Notes under the pieces: generated by a model | What the model was told of the DNA's origin: nothing | The model's database searches: none | What the model saw: the letters and a program-made list of their open reading frames with translations, nothing else | Assembly (NCBI GenBank): GCA_045576235.1 | Contig: JAZNGA010000029.1 | Span: forward strand, 1-64,000 | Direction: 5' to 3' | Length of the DNA: 64,000 nt | DNA from: SIG437 sp045576235 | GTDB taxonomy: Bacteria; Bacillota; Clostridia; UBA1381; UBA9506 | Part shown: positions 42,237-51,570 of the stretch, piece after piece | Numbering within the stretch: the stretch's first letter is position 1 | Layout: each line of letters starts with the position of its first letter | Translations under genes and position numbers: made by a program

Positions 42237-43115
42237 ATGGTAAAAGTTATCGGCGTCAGATTTAAAGCCGTAGGAAAGATATATTATTTCGACCCTGGCT
42301 CTATAGAGCTTAAAGCCGGCGATGGAGCTATTGTCGAGACTGCACGCGGAATGGAATATGGTAATGTCGTCATTGCCCACAAGGAAATTGACGAGAAAAC
42401 CTTCTCAACTCCGCTGAAAAAGGTTATCAGAAAGGCAGAAAAATCTGACTACAAACAGCTTGAAGAAAATAAAATCAAGGAAAAAGAAGCCCGCAAAATC
42501 TGCATCGAAAAAATCAATGCAAACAAGCTTGATATGAATCTCATTGATGTGGAATACACCTTTGACAGAAGCAAGGTCCTTTTCTATTTCACGGCTGACG
42601 GTCGTGTTGACTTCAGACAGCTTGTTAAAGATTTGGCTTCTGTGTTTAAAACAAGAATAGAGTTAAGACAAATTGGTGTCCGTGACGAAGCAAAAATGCT
42701 CGGCGGTCTTGGAATTTGTGGAAGGCAACTCTGCTGTTCTCAATTTTTAGGGGATTTTGAGCCCGTGTCAATCAAAATGGCAAAGGAACAGTCCCTGTCA
42801 TTAAACCCCACAAAAATTTCAGGAACCTGCGGCAGACTTATGTGTTGTCTCAAATATGAACAAGAAGCATATGAAGACCTCTTGAAAACAACTCCCGGTG
42901 TCGGTGCAATCGTTGACACTCCTCTCGGACGAGGAACTGTTGTTTCTGTGAGCATTTTAAAGGGCTTGGTTCAGGTGAAGCTTGATTCTGATGCTGATGC
43001 ATCACTTAGCTCATTTAATGTTTCAGACATCGTTATAATTAAAAACACAGTCACCGAACCAAAAGATGACGACATCGATATGGCAGCTCTTAGAGAACTT
43101 GAAAAAGATAAATAA
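42237..43115 (+). CDS. ricT: RicT/YaaT (PSP1 domain) protein
   Basis: This 292-residue PSP1-domain protein has ARGMEYGNVVIAHKEI, VLFYFTADGRVDFRQLVKDLASVFKTRIELRQIGVRDEAKMLGG split over residues 115-165, and the cysteine motifs CGRQLCCSQFL and GTCGRLMCCLKYEQEAYE. In Bacillus, RicT forms the Y-complex with RicA and RicF, binds iron-sulfur clusters and affects RNase Y-dependent RNA processing. It follows holB by 15 bp, its conserved place. Confidence 0.94.
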   Translation: MVKVIGVRFKAVGKIYYFDPGSIELKAGDGAIVETARGMEYGNVVIAHKEIDEKTFSTPLKKVIRKAEKSDYKQLEENKIKEKEARKICIEKINANKLDMNLIDVEYTFDRSKVLFYFTADGRVDFRQLVKDLASVFKTRIELRQIGVRDEAKMLGGLGICGRQLCCSQFLGDFEPVSIKMAKEQSLSLNPTKISGTCGRLMCCLKYEQEAYEDLLKTTPGVGAIVDTPLGRGTVVSVSILKGLVQVKLDSDADASLSSFNVSDIVIIKNTVTEPKDDDIDMAALRELEKDK

Positions 43116-43160
43116 TTTCGTTTGAATAAAATGACCGACTAATCAGAAAGGGTGAAATAA

Positions 43161-43481
43161 ATGGCATCAAAGAAAGAAAAAAACATGTTAATTTACCGTG
43201 GCAAACCGCTTTTGCGTGATGGAGATGTTCTCTATTACGGAGACTTTTCAGAAAATTTCATCACCAGATTCACAATCAACGAAAAGAAAAAGGTTAAAGA
43301 TTTAGATGTTGCAACAAAGGTTACAATCGAACTTTTAGAAAAATCAACTGACAGCATAAAAGGTGCAAAGCTGACAAAAAAAGCAGAAAGAACAAGCCTT
43401 TATGCAGCGCTTGATATCGGCGTCTTCTGGCTTGAAGACATTTTAGAAATGGAAAAAGAATTTTTAAGTAAATTAGGTTAA
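43161..43481 (+). CDS. Conserved small Clostridial protein of unknown function
   Basis: This 106-residue Lys-rich protein has the segments MLIYRGKPLLRDGDVLYYGD, KKKVKDLDVATKVTIELL and LYAALDIGVFWLEDILEME. I have seen the pattern downstream of ricT in related bacteria only as a hypothetical protein. It is not Veg, which is shorter and different. A good RBS (AAAGGGTG) precedes the ATG. It is the last gene before a bidirectional terminator. Confidence 0.7.
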   Translation: MASKKEKNMLIYRGKPLLRDGDVLYYGDFSENFITRFTINEKKKVKDLDVATKVTIELLEKSTDSIKGAKLTKKAERTSLYAALDIGVFWLEDILEMEKEFLSKLG

Positions 43482-43484
43482 AAA

Positions 43485-43517
43485 AGAAGCATTTTCCTGA
43501 AGGAAAATGCTTCTTTT
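43485..43517. terminator. Bidirectional terminator
   Basis: GAAGCATTTTCC and GGAAAATGCTTC form a 12-bp perfect stem with a 4-base loop, followed by a T-run on both strands. It separates the converging genes ending at 43481 and 43524. Confidence 0.95.
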
Positions 43518-43523
43518 TTTGTT

Positions 43524-44723
43524 TTAAACTATTTTCTTAATGTTTGTGCTTTTCTTAACAGCTTTTAAAATTTCGGCAAGAGACATTTTCTTTTCAAACA
43601 TCTCAAAAAGATTCATGATTTTTTTGTAGTCCTCTCCGCCCTTTTCAAAGCCGCTTATTTCTGTGAGAATATATTCAGGAGCCATTTTTTCCTCGCCCTC
43701 TCTTGTGAAAAGAAGAGAAGCTGCAATACAAACTGCAATATATGTGTTGTCAATCCCCTGCTCAGCACACAAATTATATGCACCAACCATTCTGTCATTA
43801 GGAGAAAGCTTTCTCTTAATGTCACCTCCTACACGGGCTGCTGTGTCACCAAGCTGCTTATTTGAGAATCTGTAGATAAGGTTTTCAACATGAGCATTCA
43901 AGTCCTCAAACGGAACTCCATACTTTTTGCTCATAGCCATTGCAGACTCCTGCATCACGCGGCAAACAATAAGCTCAACTTCAGGAACATCAATGCTCTC
44001 CCAGATATATGAAAGACCTAAATATGAACCAAGATATGCAGTTGATGCGTGGCTCATATTATGAACAAACAGCTTTCGCTCTATGTAATATGAAAAAGGT
44101 GTGAATGGAACGAGATTTTTAATTTCAGGAATTTCTCCTTTAAACGCCGCCGAGTCAACAGGGAGCATATCATAGCTCTCAACGCAAACTCTGAGCGGAT
44201 TTCCGTCTTTCATCTCATCTGTCTGAATCGGAACCATTCTTCCGATTGATGCCTCAACAAAACCTACATTATCTAAAAATGCCCTTTCCTCTTCTGTCAT
44301 AAGGTCAAATATGAGACCTTTTAAAAACTCATCAGCACCGATTAAATTTTCGCAGATGATGATGTTTAATGGCTTTTTAGAGCCTGTCGTGAATCTTTTC
44401 ACGATTCCTTCTTTAAATGGTTTAGCGACAAATTTCAAAACATTAACGCCTACTGCTGTCGCACAGATGTCTGCTTCGCTGATTGCAGTTGACACAGCAT
44501 CCAAATCGTTTCCGTCTATTCCGCTGATGTTTTTGACCATAACTTCAGAATAGTCGTCACCCTTTAAGATTCTCACGGGATACTCCCCTGCACCATTTAA
44601 GCTGTTTAACAAGTCCTTGTTGACATCAACAAAGCTCACATCATAGCCTGATTGGTAAAGAAGCTGACCAATAAATCCTCTTCCTATGTTACCGCCGCCA
44701 TACATAATTGCTTTTTTACTCAT
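43524..44723 (-). CDS. mtlD: Mannitol-1-phosphate 5-dehydrogenase
   Basis: This 399-residue protein of the long-chain mannitol dehydrogenase family has the N-terminal NAD fold AIMYGGGNIGRGFIGQLLYQSGYDVSFVDVN, NIIICENLIGADEFL, the catalytic-Lys region YYIERKLFVHNMSHASTAYLG (about 215-235) and VGGDIKRKLSPNDRMVGAYNLC. It interconverts mannitol-1-P and fructose-6-P with NAD. No mannitol PTS is nearby. Directly upstream (22 bp) is the right-hand neighbour of a MITE-like insert that separates it from the PfkB kinase gene. Confidence 0.9.
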   Translation of the reverse strand: MSKKAIMYGGGNIGRGFIGQLLYQSGYDVSFVDVNKDLLNSLNGAGEYPVRILKGDDYSEVMVKNISGIDGNDLDAVSTAISEADICATAVGVNVLKFVAKPFKEGIVKRFTTGSKKPLNIIICENLIGADEFLKGLIFDLMTEEERAFLDNVGFVEASIGRMVPIQTDEMKDGNPLRVCVESYDMLPVDSAAFKGEIPEIKNLVPFTPFSYYIERKLFVHNMSHASTAYLGSYLGLSYIWESIDVPEVELIVCRVMQESAMAMSKKYGVPFEDLNAHVENLIYRFSNKQLGDTAARVGGDIKRKLSPNDRMVGAYNLCAEQGIDNTYIAVCIAASLLFTREGEEKMAPEYILTEISGFEKGGEDYKKIMNLFEMFEKKMSLAEILKAVKKSTNIKKIV

Positions 44724-44744
44724 TTTCTTTTTGCCTCTTTCTTT

Positions 44745-45020
44745 TAACCGAAAGTGAGTAATCCGAACTCCGATTTTTAGAGGCGGATTTTCGCTTTCGA
44801 TGTGTTAAAATACTCGGTAATCTGTCAGGATTACCTGTGTTTTTGCCTTCCGTAACCAAAAATCCGCTCTCTATAAATTCTACGACCTGAAACGCATGAA
44901 ATTTTGAGCAGATTTTGGAGCAGAAGATGAAGCAAGGCTTGTCGCCTTGCGAAGATGATAAGCCGAAAGATGCCGAAATTTCACCGTTTGAGGCGGGTTC
45001 GGATTACTCACTTTCGGTTA
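44745..45020. mobile_element. MITE-like element with 24-bp perfect terminal inverted repeats
   Basis: The first 24 bp (44745-44768, starting TAACCGAAAGTGAGTAATCC) are an exact reverse complement of the last 24 (44997-45020, ending CACTTTCGGTTA). Because both ends begin with TA, a 22-bp repeat flanked by a duplicated TA is equally possible, the target pattern of IS630/Tc1-mariner elements. The 276-bp element has no gene. Internally it has short stems (GCAAGGC...GCCTTGC and GGTAATC...GATTACC). It accounts for the 44724-45025 gap. Confidence 0.88.
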
Positions 45021-45025
45021 GGTTA

Positions 45026-45982
45026 TTATTTTAAGAACTGCTCGTTTTCTTCCATAAATTTTTTGATTTCTTCATATGACTTAATTCCTGTTGAAGCACC
45101 AACTGCCATAATGCAATGAGTTCCGACAGCATTTGCAAATTTTGCGCTTTCCTCCATCGTCATTCCGTGAGATAAGCCATATAAAAAGCCTGAACACCAG
45201 GAATCGCCTGCGCCCGTTGTGTCAACACGCTTAACATTCATATATGTAGGGAAAAGCTTGCCTTGAGAATCCTTGCTTTCCTTAACAAAGCAGCCTTTTT
45301 TACCTGCCTTAATCGCAACATGCTTAACTCCGTAGTCAAAGAAAACATCTGCAATTTCATCAAAGTCGGTCTTGCCGCCTGCAAACTGCTCTGCCTCTTC
45401 AATGCTCGGAATGAAATAATCAATGTAAGGCATGCAGGGAGCTAAAATATCCATCCATTTTCCCGTATCGTCCCACGCACTGTCTAAAACGGTGATTTTT
45501 CCCATTTCCTTACATTTCTTCAGAACGCGTGCGCAAGGCTCCCCGTCAAATGTGTCCATAAGCATTGTTCCTGCAACAAAAACAATTTTAGAATCCTTTA
45601 TAACATCAAAGTTTATGTCGGTGTCTGTAAATTTAGAGTTAACGCCTGTCGTGTGAAGGAAGCTTCTCTCTCCTGATGAGTCAACCACAACAACAGAAGC
45701 CGAGCTTGAATAATCATCGCTTATTTTAATTCCGTCAGCGCTCATTCCGTTTCGTTTCAGCTCTCCAATTAAGAAACTGCCAAAACCATCATTTCCAACC
45801 ATACCTAAAAGCGCAACATTTGCGCCAATTTTCTGCATATCAACTGCTGCATTCATCGCACAGCCACCACTATAAAGCTTCAAGCTTTCAATCTTTTTAA
45901 GCTTTCCTGCCTCAGGAAGCTCATCAACTGTCTTAGCAATACAGTCTGCTACTAAAATTCCTATACAGGCTACATCATACAT
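45026..45982 (-). CDS. PfkB family carbohydrate kinase
   Basis: This 318-residue ribokinase-fold protein has the substrate-side motif YSGGCAMNAAVDMQKIGANVALLGMVGNDGFG (residues about 37-68) and the ATP/anion-hole motif VDTTGAGDSWCSGFLYGLS near residue 250, with the catalytic Asp in GAGD. It phosphorylates a sugar or nucleoside; family members cannot be told apart without structural comparison. The stop codon lies 5 bp from the MITE end. Together with mtlD it suggests polyol or fructose metabolism. Confidence 0.9.
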   Translation of the reverse strand: MYDVACIGILVADCIAKTVDELPEAGKLKKIESLKLYSGGCAMNAAVDMQKIGANVALLGMVGNDGFGSFLIGELKRNGMSADGIKISDDYSSSASVVVVDSSGERSFLHTTGVNSKFTDTDINFDVIKDSKIVFVAGTMLMDTFDGEPCARVLKKCKEMGKITVLDSAWDDTGKWMDILAPCMPYIDYFIPSIEEAEQFAGGKTDFDEIADVFFDYGVKHVAIKAGKKGCFVKESKDSQGKLFPTYMNVKRVDTTGAGDSWCSGFLYGLSHGMTMEESAKFANAVGTHCIMAVGASTGIKSYEEIKKFMEENEQFLK

Positions 45983-46017
45983 AAGAATAATCTCCTTTTA
46001 ATAAAATTTCTCATTTA

Positions 46018-46046
46018 ATTATACACATTTAACATGAAAAAGTCAA
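46018..46046 (-). promoter_or_regulatory. Sigma-A promoter of the PfkB kinase gene
   Basis: TTGACT (46041-46046) and TATAAT (46018-46023) lie 17 bp apart on the minus strand, upstream of AAAAGGAG and the ATG at 45982. Confidence 0.8.
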
Positions 46047-46080
46047 CAAAATCAACCATAAGCACCAAAATTTTCAGGTA

Positions 46081-49000
46081 TCACTCATCAATCATTTCCC
46101 AGATATCGTCATCTTTAAACCTTCCGACCTGTCTGTAGGCATCAGTATTAACATCAAATGCACATATGCTATGGAACTTGCAATATGAGCAAGGCATATT
46201 CTTTCCGTTTGCGCAGGGTAGGATGTCAACTTTACCGCTTAAAATTTCTTTTCCAATCTCGCCTGCCGTCTTTTTGACATAGCATTTGAGCTTCTCAAAC
46301 TGTTCGGCTGTCGCTGTTTTGCTCTGCGATTTCACGATTTCACCTTTTGCGCTCATTCTGACGGGAATAATGCTCGAATATCCTGAGATACCCCTCTCCA
46401 TCGCATTTATAATATCTGTATTTTCAAGGACCATTCCGCTCATTTTAAAAGCTTTCAGCTGAGCATCTATGTCTAAATCTTCTTTTTTTGCTGTTTTAAC
46501 AGGTTCATCCGAGAGCTTAAAATAAAACATTCCGGCGGTTTTTGGGTTTTTTCCAAAAATTCTGCTTCCGTTTTCCGTGACTGCCATAATGTAAACGCAG
46601 AGCTGAAGTGAAAGCCTGTTATAGATGTCAGAAAGGCTGAAATCCTTATTCCCTGTCTTATAGTCAATAACCTTGACATAAAGCTCACCGTTTTGGCAGA
46701 GCTTATCAATTCTGTCAATCTTACCGATAAGGGTGATTTTCTCGCCCGTCGGCAAATCAATCACAACAGGAGCCATATCACCGTTTTCAGAAAACTCGGC
46801 TTCAAAGGCACAGGGCTCAAATTCTCCCCTCTTAACATGCTCACAAATCGCCCAGGTCGCACGAAAAGCATATTTTTTCAAACGCTTCACCAAAAGGAGA
46901 AGTTTCTTTTCTGAATAGAGCTTTTTGATGAACATTCTGCTGATAATATCGTCTAAAATCTCACCGACAAGCTTTTCGCAAGTCTCTTTTTCTATTTCGC
47001 CGAAAGTTTTTCCCGACATTGATATCTTTTTTGAAAAAATGTCTATCACGCGATGAAGAAGGCTTCCGAAATCAGGTGTGTCAACATCAAACAGCTTGCG
47101 CTCCTTCGCGCTTAAGCCATATGATATAAAATAGGAAAACGGACAGGAAGTGAATTTTTCAAAGCTTGAAATGCTTCCCTTAAGTCTTCCGCCGTAAAGA
47201 CTTTTTATGACATCACTATCTAAAGTCTCCGCAATGTTTTTATGCTCTGCTACCCGCTTTGCCGCTATGAGCTTTTCTCTGAAAGCGTCATCCTCATTCA
47301 AAAGCTCAAACAGCTGCTTTTCATCATCTTCTATGCTTCTTTTGCTTATCAAATAGTTAAACGCCGATTTCTTACTCAGAACATAATCTTCAGGATTTTT
47401 CTCTTTTCCGTCAACATCCGTCTCAAAAGAAAGCTTGGGAAAAATTTTCCTGATTTTTGCACAAAGGGCAGAAGGTCTCATTCCTTCTCCGTTAAAATCA
47501 GAAACGGAATAGCTGATTGCAAGCTTTCCCATGCTGATGTTTAAAATGTTATAAACCATAAATCCATAGTCAAACAACATCTTTTTTGTGTCGGGAGCTA
47601 ATGAAAGTCCGCTTTTTAAAAGATAAATTCGTTCCGCATCATTTAAAATGTTTTCAGACGGGGCATTCGGAGGAAAAGCACCTTCATTTGCACCAATTAA
47701 ATAAAGTCTTTTAACATTTCTCGCAATCGACCTTGTGAGATCACCGAAGAAAACGCCATCATTTATAGGCGGAATTATGTTGACACTGCATTCAGAAAGT
47801 CCTGATGAAATCATGTCTATAAGCCTGTCAATTCCGATGCTCTCATCACCCACACAAAGCTTAAAGCCATCGATAGTCTCCAAAAGCGCTCTATAGACCC
47901 TGGCATATTCATCAGCAGCTTCCTTGTCGCCACCTTCTAAGAGAATGTCTGTCTGGAGCTTGATTTTTTCTTCTAAAGAAATGTCTTCAAAAAACTCTGA
48001 AATGTAGTCTGCGCGCACACTTGCGCATCTTGTCTTTTTCATGTTTTCCTTAAGCTTTAAAACAGGAGCTAAAACTCGGTCTTTAAGCTCCAGCATTTCC
48101 TTTGCAAATTCAGCATTTGTCTCCGCCAAATCCTCGCTGTCGTCAAAAACCGTTCTTGCTCTTTTTAAAAAGCTCTCATTATCAAGCCAATCTTTTTTCC
48201 TAATGTTTCCCGAGAGAATAAAATTTTCAAAAACATCAGTTTCATTGAGCGTTAGACTGCTGTAGCCCGACTTGATATATGAAAGAATGTGCTTTGTGTC
48301 AAGCCCGTCTGAAAGCATATCTAAAACAGCAAAAATCATAATTAAAACAGGGTGATTTAAAAGGTCTCTTTCAGAATCTATAAACACGGGAATATCATAA
48401 ATGTCAAACACTGTTTTAATAATGTTTCTATAGCTTTCAGGCTCTCCGCAAATTATGGCAATGTCTTTAAATCTCACATTTTCCGATTGCACATTTTTCA
48501 TTATATTACAGGCAAGATGCGTGACCTCGCTATAAATATCCGATGCGGCAAACATAGAAACATCACGAGTTTCTTCCATATAAATATTGTTACCAACTTT
48601 GGGATATTCATTTTCAAGATGCATCAGCTCTTTACTCTCTTTAAAACGATGATTTTTTTCAAGAAAGACAGGCTCTAAAATTTCTGCATCAACGCTATCT
48701 GCTAATTTTAAAAGAGTCTTATATGTTGCGACAACCGGCTCAAAAATTCCGTTTTTTTCACCACCTGGCTTATCCATAGAGAGACTGACCGTAACAGATG
48801 CACCAGCCCTTAAAAACGCCTCTATGCAACAGAGCTCAGCTTTAGTGAATCTGAAAAACTCATCAATGAAAACCTCTGTCCCATCCATATCATTTTTTTC
48901 TATGATTTCGCGCGCTAAAAGTGTTATGTTGTCTTCGTCGTCAACAAATGACTTATCTACAAATTCCTGATATTTACCATAAATCAAAGCAAGCTCTTTA

Positions 49001-49455
49001 AGCTTTGCTTTAAGCATACCTTGCTCCTCTGCTTTTGATGCAAAATCAAGTACCTCCTGAGGCGATGCACATGAGCGCTTGAATTCCGAAATCATATCCT
49101 GCATAACGCTTATAAAGCCTTGTTTTTTTCGCATATTTTTAAAGATAACAAGGTCTTTTTCTAAAGCAAAGCAAGCTTTAGCAATGAGCATATTTTTTTT
49201 TGTTCTGTCAAGGACGGTTTTAGCCGTCTTTTTATTATTTAAAATCGAAAAAGAGAGTCTTTTAAATGATGTCGCTTTTTGGTTTTCTGTGATGAAGCCT
49301 GTTTTTTTAATAAGCTCTGCCTCTTTAAGATGAGAAAACTGTTCCGGAACAATTAAAAGGGCTTTTTTGCCATTTAAAACAGCAGTCTTAACCCCCTCTA
49401 AACAGTATTCACTTTTACCTGTTCCCGAGCGACCACAAACCACTCTGAGCGGCAT
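46081..49455 (-). CDS. addB: ATP-dependent nuclease subunit AddB
   Basis: The start is ATG 49455 with AAAGGAGGG upstream; a longer frame from 49488 has no RBS. The ~1124-residue protein has an N-terminal Walker A (VVCGRSGTGKSEYC), a large inactive helicase-like region, a RecB-type nuclease motif (VKVIDYKTGNKD near residue 935) and an iron-sulfur cage: one Cys in FTSCPFSYF (about residue 765) and three in CSYCKFHSIC near the end. With AddA it resects DNA breaks for recombination. AddA is not adjacent in this window. Confidence 0.94.
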   Translation of the reverse strand: MPLRVVCGRSGTGKSEYCLEGVKTAVLNGKKALLIVPEQFSHLKEAELIKKTGFITENQKATSFKRLSFSILNNKKTAKTVLDRTKKNMLIAKACFALEKDLVIFKNMRKKQGFISVMQDMISEFKRSCASPQEVLDFASKAEEQGMLKAKLKELALIYGKYQEFVDKSFVDDEDNITLLAREIIEKNDMDGTEVFIDEFFRFTKAELCCIEAFLRAGASVTVSLSMDKPGGEKNGIFEPVVATYKTLLKLADSVDAEILEPVFLEKNHRFKESKELMHLENEYPKVGNNIYMEETRDVSMFAASDIYSEVTHLACNIMKNVQSENVRFKDIAIICGEPESYRNIIKTVFDIYDIPVFIDSERDLLNHPVLIMIFAVLDMLSDGLDTKHILSYIKSGYSSLTLNETDVFENFILSGNIRKKDWLDNESFLKRARTVFDDSEDLAETNAEFAKEMLELKDRVLAPVLKLKENMKKTRCASVRADYISEFFEDISLEEKIKLQTDILLEGGDKEAADEYARVYRALLETIDGFKLCVGDESIGIDRLIDMISSGLSECSVNIIPPINDGVFFGDLTRSIARNVKRLYLIGANEGAFPPNAPSENILNDAERIYLLKSGLSLAPDTKKMLFDYGFMVYNILNISMGKLAISYSVSDFNGEGMRPSALCAKIRKIFPKLSFETDVDGKEKNPEDYVLSKKSAFNYLISKRSIEDDEKQLFELLNEDDAFREKLIAAKRVAEHKNIAETLDSDVIKSLYGGRLKGSISSFEKFTSCPFSYFISYGLSAKERKLFDVDTPDFGSLLHRVIDIFSKKISMSGKTFGEIEKETCEKLVGEILDDIISRMFIKKLYSEKKLLLLVKRLKKYAFRATWAICEHVKRGEFEPCAFEAEFSENGDMAPVVIDLPTGEKITLIGKIDRIDKLCQNGELYVKVIDYKTGNKDFSLSDIYNRLSLQLCVYIMAVTENGSRIFGKNPKTAGMFYFKLSDEPVKTAKKEDLDIDAQLKAFKMSGMVLENTDIINAMERGISGYSSIIPVRMSAKGEIVKSQSKTATAEQFEKLKCYVKKTAGEIGKEILSGKVDILPCANGKNMPCSYCKFHSICAFDVNTDAYRQVGRFKDDDIWEMIDE

Positions 49456-49492
49456 AGAAAACCCTCCTTTTTTTAACTGATTTAACATTTTA

Positions 49493-49521
49493 ATTATACA
49501 CTAAAGTAAGAATAAGGTCAA
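49493..49521 (-). promoter_or_regulatory. Sigma-A promoter of addB
   Basis: TTGACC (49516-49521) and TATAAT (49493-49498) are 17 bp apart on the minus strand, about 38 bp from the addB start. Confidence 0.8.
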
Positions 49522-49671
49522 TTATTTCAAGCAAAAAACGAAAAAAAGCGCAAAATTGGAATATTTTGTAAGTTTTTTGTGTATAATTGATTATAACTGA
49601 TAATGCGCGCATTTTTGTAAGATTTTTTTAATAATTTTTTTAATGTTTCTTGTTTAATTCGGTATAAATGT

Positions 49672-49700
49672 TTGACTTTTGACCAAAAGTATTTTATAAT
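49672..49700 (+). promoter_or_regulatory. Sigma-A promoter of the 3D-domain gene
   Basis: TTGACT (49672-49677) and TATAAT (49695-49700) lie 17 bp apart. The ~120-base leader contains a stem CAGATTT/AAATCTG just before the RBS; I see no known riboswitch in it. Confidence 0.75.
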
Positions 49701-49825
49701 AGAAATCGTCTCTCTAAAAAGCGTAACAATTTTGTAACAACTTTTTCACATTGTGAAGACTTGAATTCAATAATTTAACAGAGACATGATGCAGATTTAA
49801 AATCTGTGTCAGAAAGGATGTTTTT

Positions 49826-51016
49826 ATGACTATGAAGAAGCTTTGGGGAAAGGGGATTGTAACTTGCATTTCAGTTATCGTGTGTCTTGTTATAACCTCC
49901 ATTTTGCTTTTAGGTTTTGTTTTTCCTAAGCAGATTAAAATTGTTGACTCAGGCTCTGAAATTAATGTTTTAACGCTTGGAGCAACTGTCGAAGAAGTTC
50001 TGGCAGAGAAAAACATTTCTCTCGGCGAAGAAGATTATGTCCTTCCGCCTTTTAATGCTGCTTTAAAGGAAGGAACCGCAATCACGATTTACAGAAAGAA
50101 AAACTTCACAGTAATTGATGATGGTGCAAAAACGCAGTTGACATCTTTTGAAGCTAATGTTTCTGATGCTTTAAAAGAAGCAAACATTATCGTGAATCCT
50201 CTTGATGCAATGTCCTGTGAAAGGGACGCCCTTTTAAAAGATGGAATGACAGTTGAAGTAACACGCGCTAAACTTGTCAAAGTTCATGTTGACGGAGCAA
50301 CTCACGAAAGATACACTGCAAGACGCACCGTTAAAGAATTTTTAGACAGTGTCTGCATCTATTTAGGACCATTTGATGAAGTTGTGCCGTCACTCGAAAC
50401 ACCGATTTCAGAAGGTCTTGAAATCAAAGTTTCAAGAATTATCGTAAGAGAAGAAACCTACGACGAAAAAATTGCAAGAACTGTTATCAAAAAACAGTCA
50501 TCTGACTATAATGTGGGAAGCAGCATCATCGAACAGGAAGGTGCTGACGGCATCTCAAGAAACACCTATAAGGTTATGAGAAGAGACTCAGAGCTTGTTT
50601 CAGCAGAGCTTATCAATTCTGAAATAATAGAAGCTCCCGTTGACCAGATTGTGACAGTGGGAACAAATGTTCCTTCTTTTGCTTCCCTTGGAGATGTGAA
50701 ATATAAAAAGGTTATCCAGTGTTTAGCAACAGCATATGACCCCGGCGTTCATTCAAACGGCAAATGGGCAGGAATAACTGCAACAGGTCGTCCTGCAGGT
50801 CCGGGCATTGTGGCAGTTGACCCAAGAGTCATTCCGCTAAACTCTAAGCTCTACATCGAATCAACAGATGACGGCAAATCGTGGAGCTATGGATATGCTA
50901 TCGCAGGCGACACGGGTGGTGCTATCAAAGGCAACAGAATCGACCTTTGCTACAGCACCGTGGCTGAATGTTATGCGTTTGGCAAAAGACAGTGTAATGT
51001 ATATATTTTAGAATAA
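49826..51016 (+). CDS. Exported DUF348-G5-3D domain protein (YabE/Rpf-like)
   Basis: This 396-residue protein has a signal anchor at 9-33. Three DUF348 repeats follow (e.g. LTLGATVEEVLAEKNISL, SFEANVSDALKEANI, YTARRTVKEFLDSVCIYL). A G5 domain (about 215-285) comes next, then a C-terminal 3D domain with its three aspartates: VAVDPRVIPL, AGDTGGAIKG and IDLCYS. The 3D domain is a lytic transglycosylase-like fold that acts on peptidoglycan. The protein resembles YabE and Clostridial resuscitation-type enzymes and is outside the membrane. Confidence 0.92.
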   Translation: MTMKKLWGKGIVTCISVIVCLVITSILLLGFVFPKQIKIVDSGSEINVLTLGATVEEVLAEKNISLGEEDYVLPPFNAALKEGTAITIYRKKNFTVIDDGAKTQLTSFEANVSDALKEANIIVNPLDAMSCERDALLKDGMTVEVTRAKLVKVHVDGATHERYTARRTVKEFLDSVCIYLGPFDEVVPSLETPISEGLEIKVSRIIVREETYDEKIARTVIKKQSSDYNVGSSIIEQEGADGISRNTYKVMRRDSELVSAELINSEIIEAPVDQIVTVGTNVPSFASLGDVKYKKVIQCLATAYDPGVHSNGKWAGITATGRPAGPGIVAVDPRVIPLNSKLYIESTDDGKSWSYGYAIAGDTGGAIKGNRIDLCYSTVAECYAFGKRQCNVYILE

Positions 51017-51022
51017 TTAATT

Positions 51023-51056
51023 AAAACAGGCTATGGCGCTTGCCATAGCCTGTTTT
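51023..51056. terminator. Bidirectional terminator between the 3D-domain gene and dtd
   Basis: AAAACAGGCTATGGC and GCCATAGCCTGTTTT form a perfect 15-bp stem with T-rich flanks on both sides. Confidence 0.95.
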
Positions 51057-51068
51057 AATCTGCAAAAT

Positions 51069-51524
51069 CTATTTCGGAAGAATCTCTTTGCTGTCAAGAA
51101 CGACCGTGAACGGACCGTCATTAACAAGCGAAACCTTCATATCAGCCCCAAAAACACCCTCCTCCGTGTTTTTGAAAAGCTCCCGGCATCTTGACAATAT
51201 GTATTCATACATTTCCTCTGCAAAAGCAGGAGAGCCCGCCTCCGTAAAGCTTGGTCTGTTTCCCTTTCTGCAATCAGCATAAAGAGTGAATTGTGAGATG
51301 ACAAGAATCTCACCGCCCACCTGGTCGATTGAAAGGTTGACCTTTCCGTTCTCATCTTCAAAAATTCTCAAACGAGACACCTTTTCTATCATCTTATCTG
51401 CAATTTCTTTATTGTCACTATCTGACACGCCCACTAAAAGCAAAAAACCTTTTCCGATTTTGCCCACAACTTTCCCTTCAACCTCAACACTTGCAGAGCT
51501 CACTCTCTGTAAAACAAATTTCAT
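51069..51524 (-). CDS. dtd: D-aminoacyl-tRNA deacylase
   Basis: The start is ATG 51524, with AGAGG eight bases upstream (a GTG at 51533 is part of the spacer). The ~151-residue protein opens MKFVLQRVSSASVEV, has the SQFTLYADCRKGNRPSFTEA catalytic region (about 75-95) and ends with NDGPFTVVLDSKE carrying the Gly-Pro motif. It removes D-amino acids mischarged to tRNA. It lies ~46 bp after malQ and may be read from the glycogen operon. Confidence 0.95.
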   Translation of the reverse strand: MKFVLQRVSSASVEVEGKVVGKIGKGFLLLVGVSDSDNKEIADKMIEKVSRLRIFEDENGKVNLSIDQVGGEILVISQFTLYADCRKGNRPSFTEAGSPAFAEEMYEYILSRCRELFKNTEEGVFGADMKVSLVNDGPFTVVLDSKEILPK

Positions 51525-51570
51525 TTCAGCCACCTCTTAAACAGAAATGAAGCACCTTTGTAAAGATGCA

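Noticed and set aside
43161..43481. Veg protein
   Set aside because: Length and sequence do not fit Veg; only the genomic neighbourhood suggested it.
49701..49825. c-di-AMP (ydaO) riboswitch before the 3D-domain gene
   Set aside because: Such genes often carry one in Clostridia, but the ~120-base leader is short and shows none of the conserved ydaO blocks.
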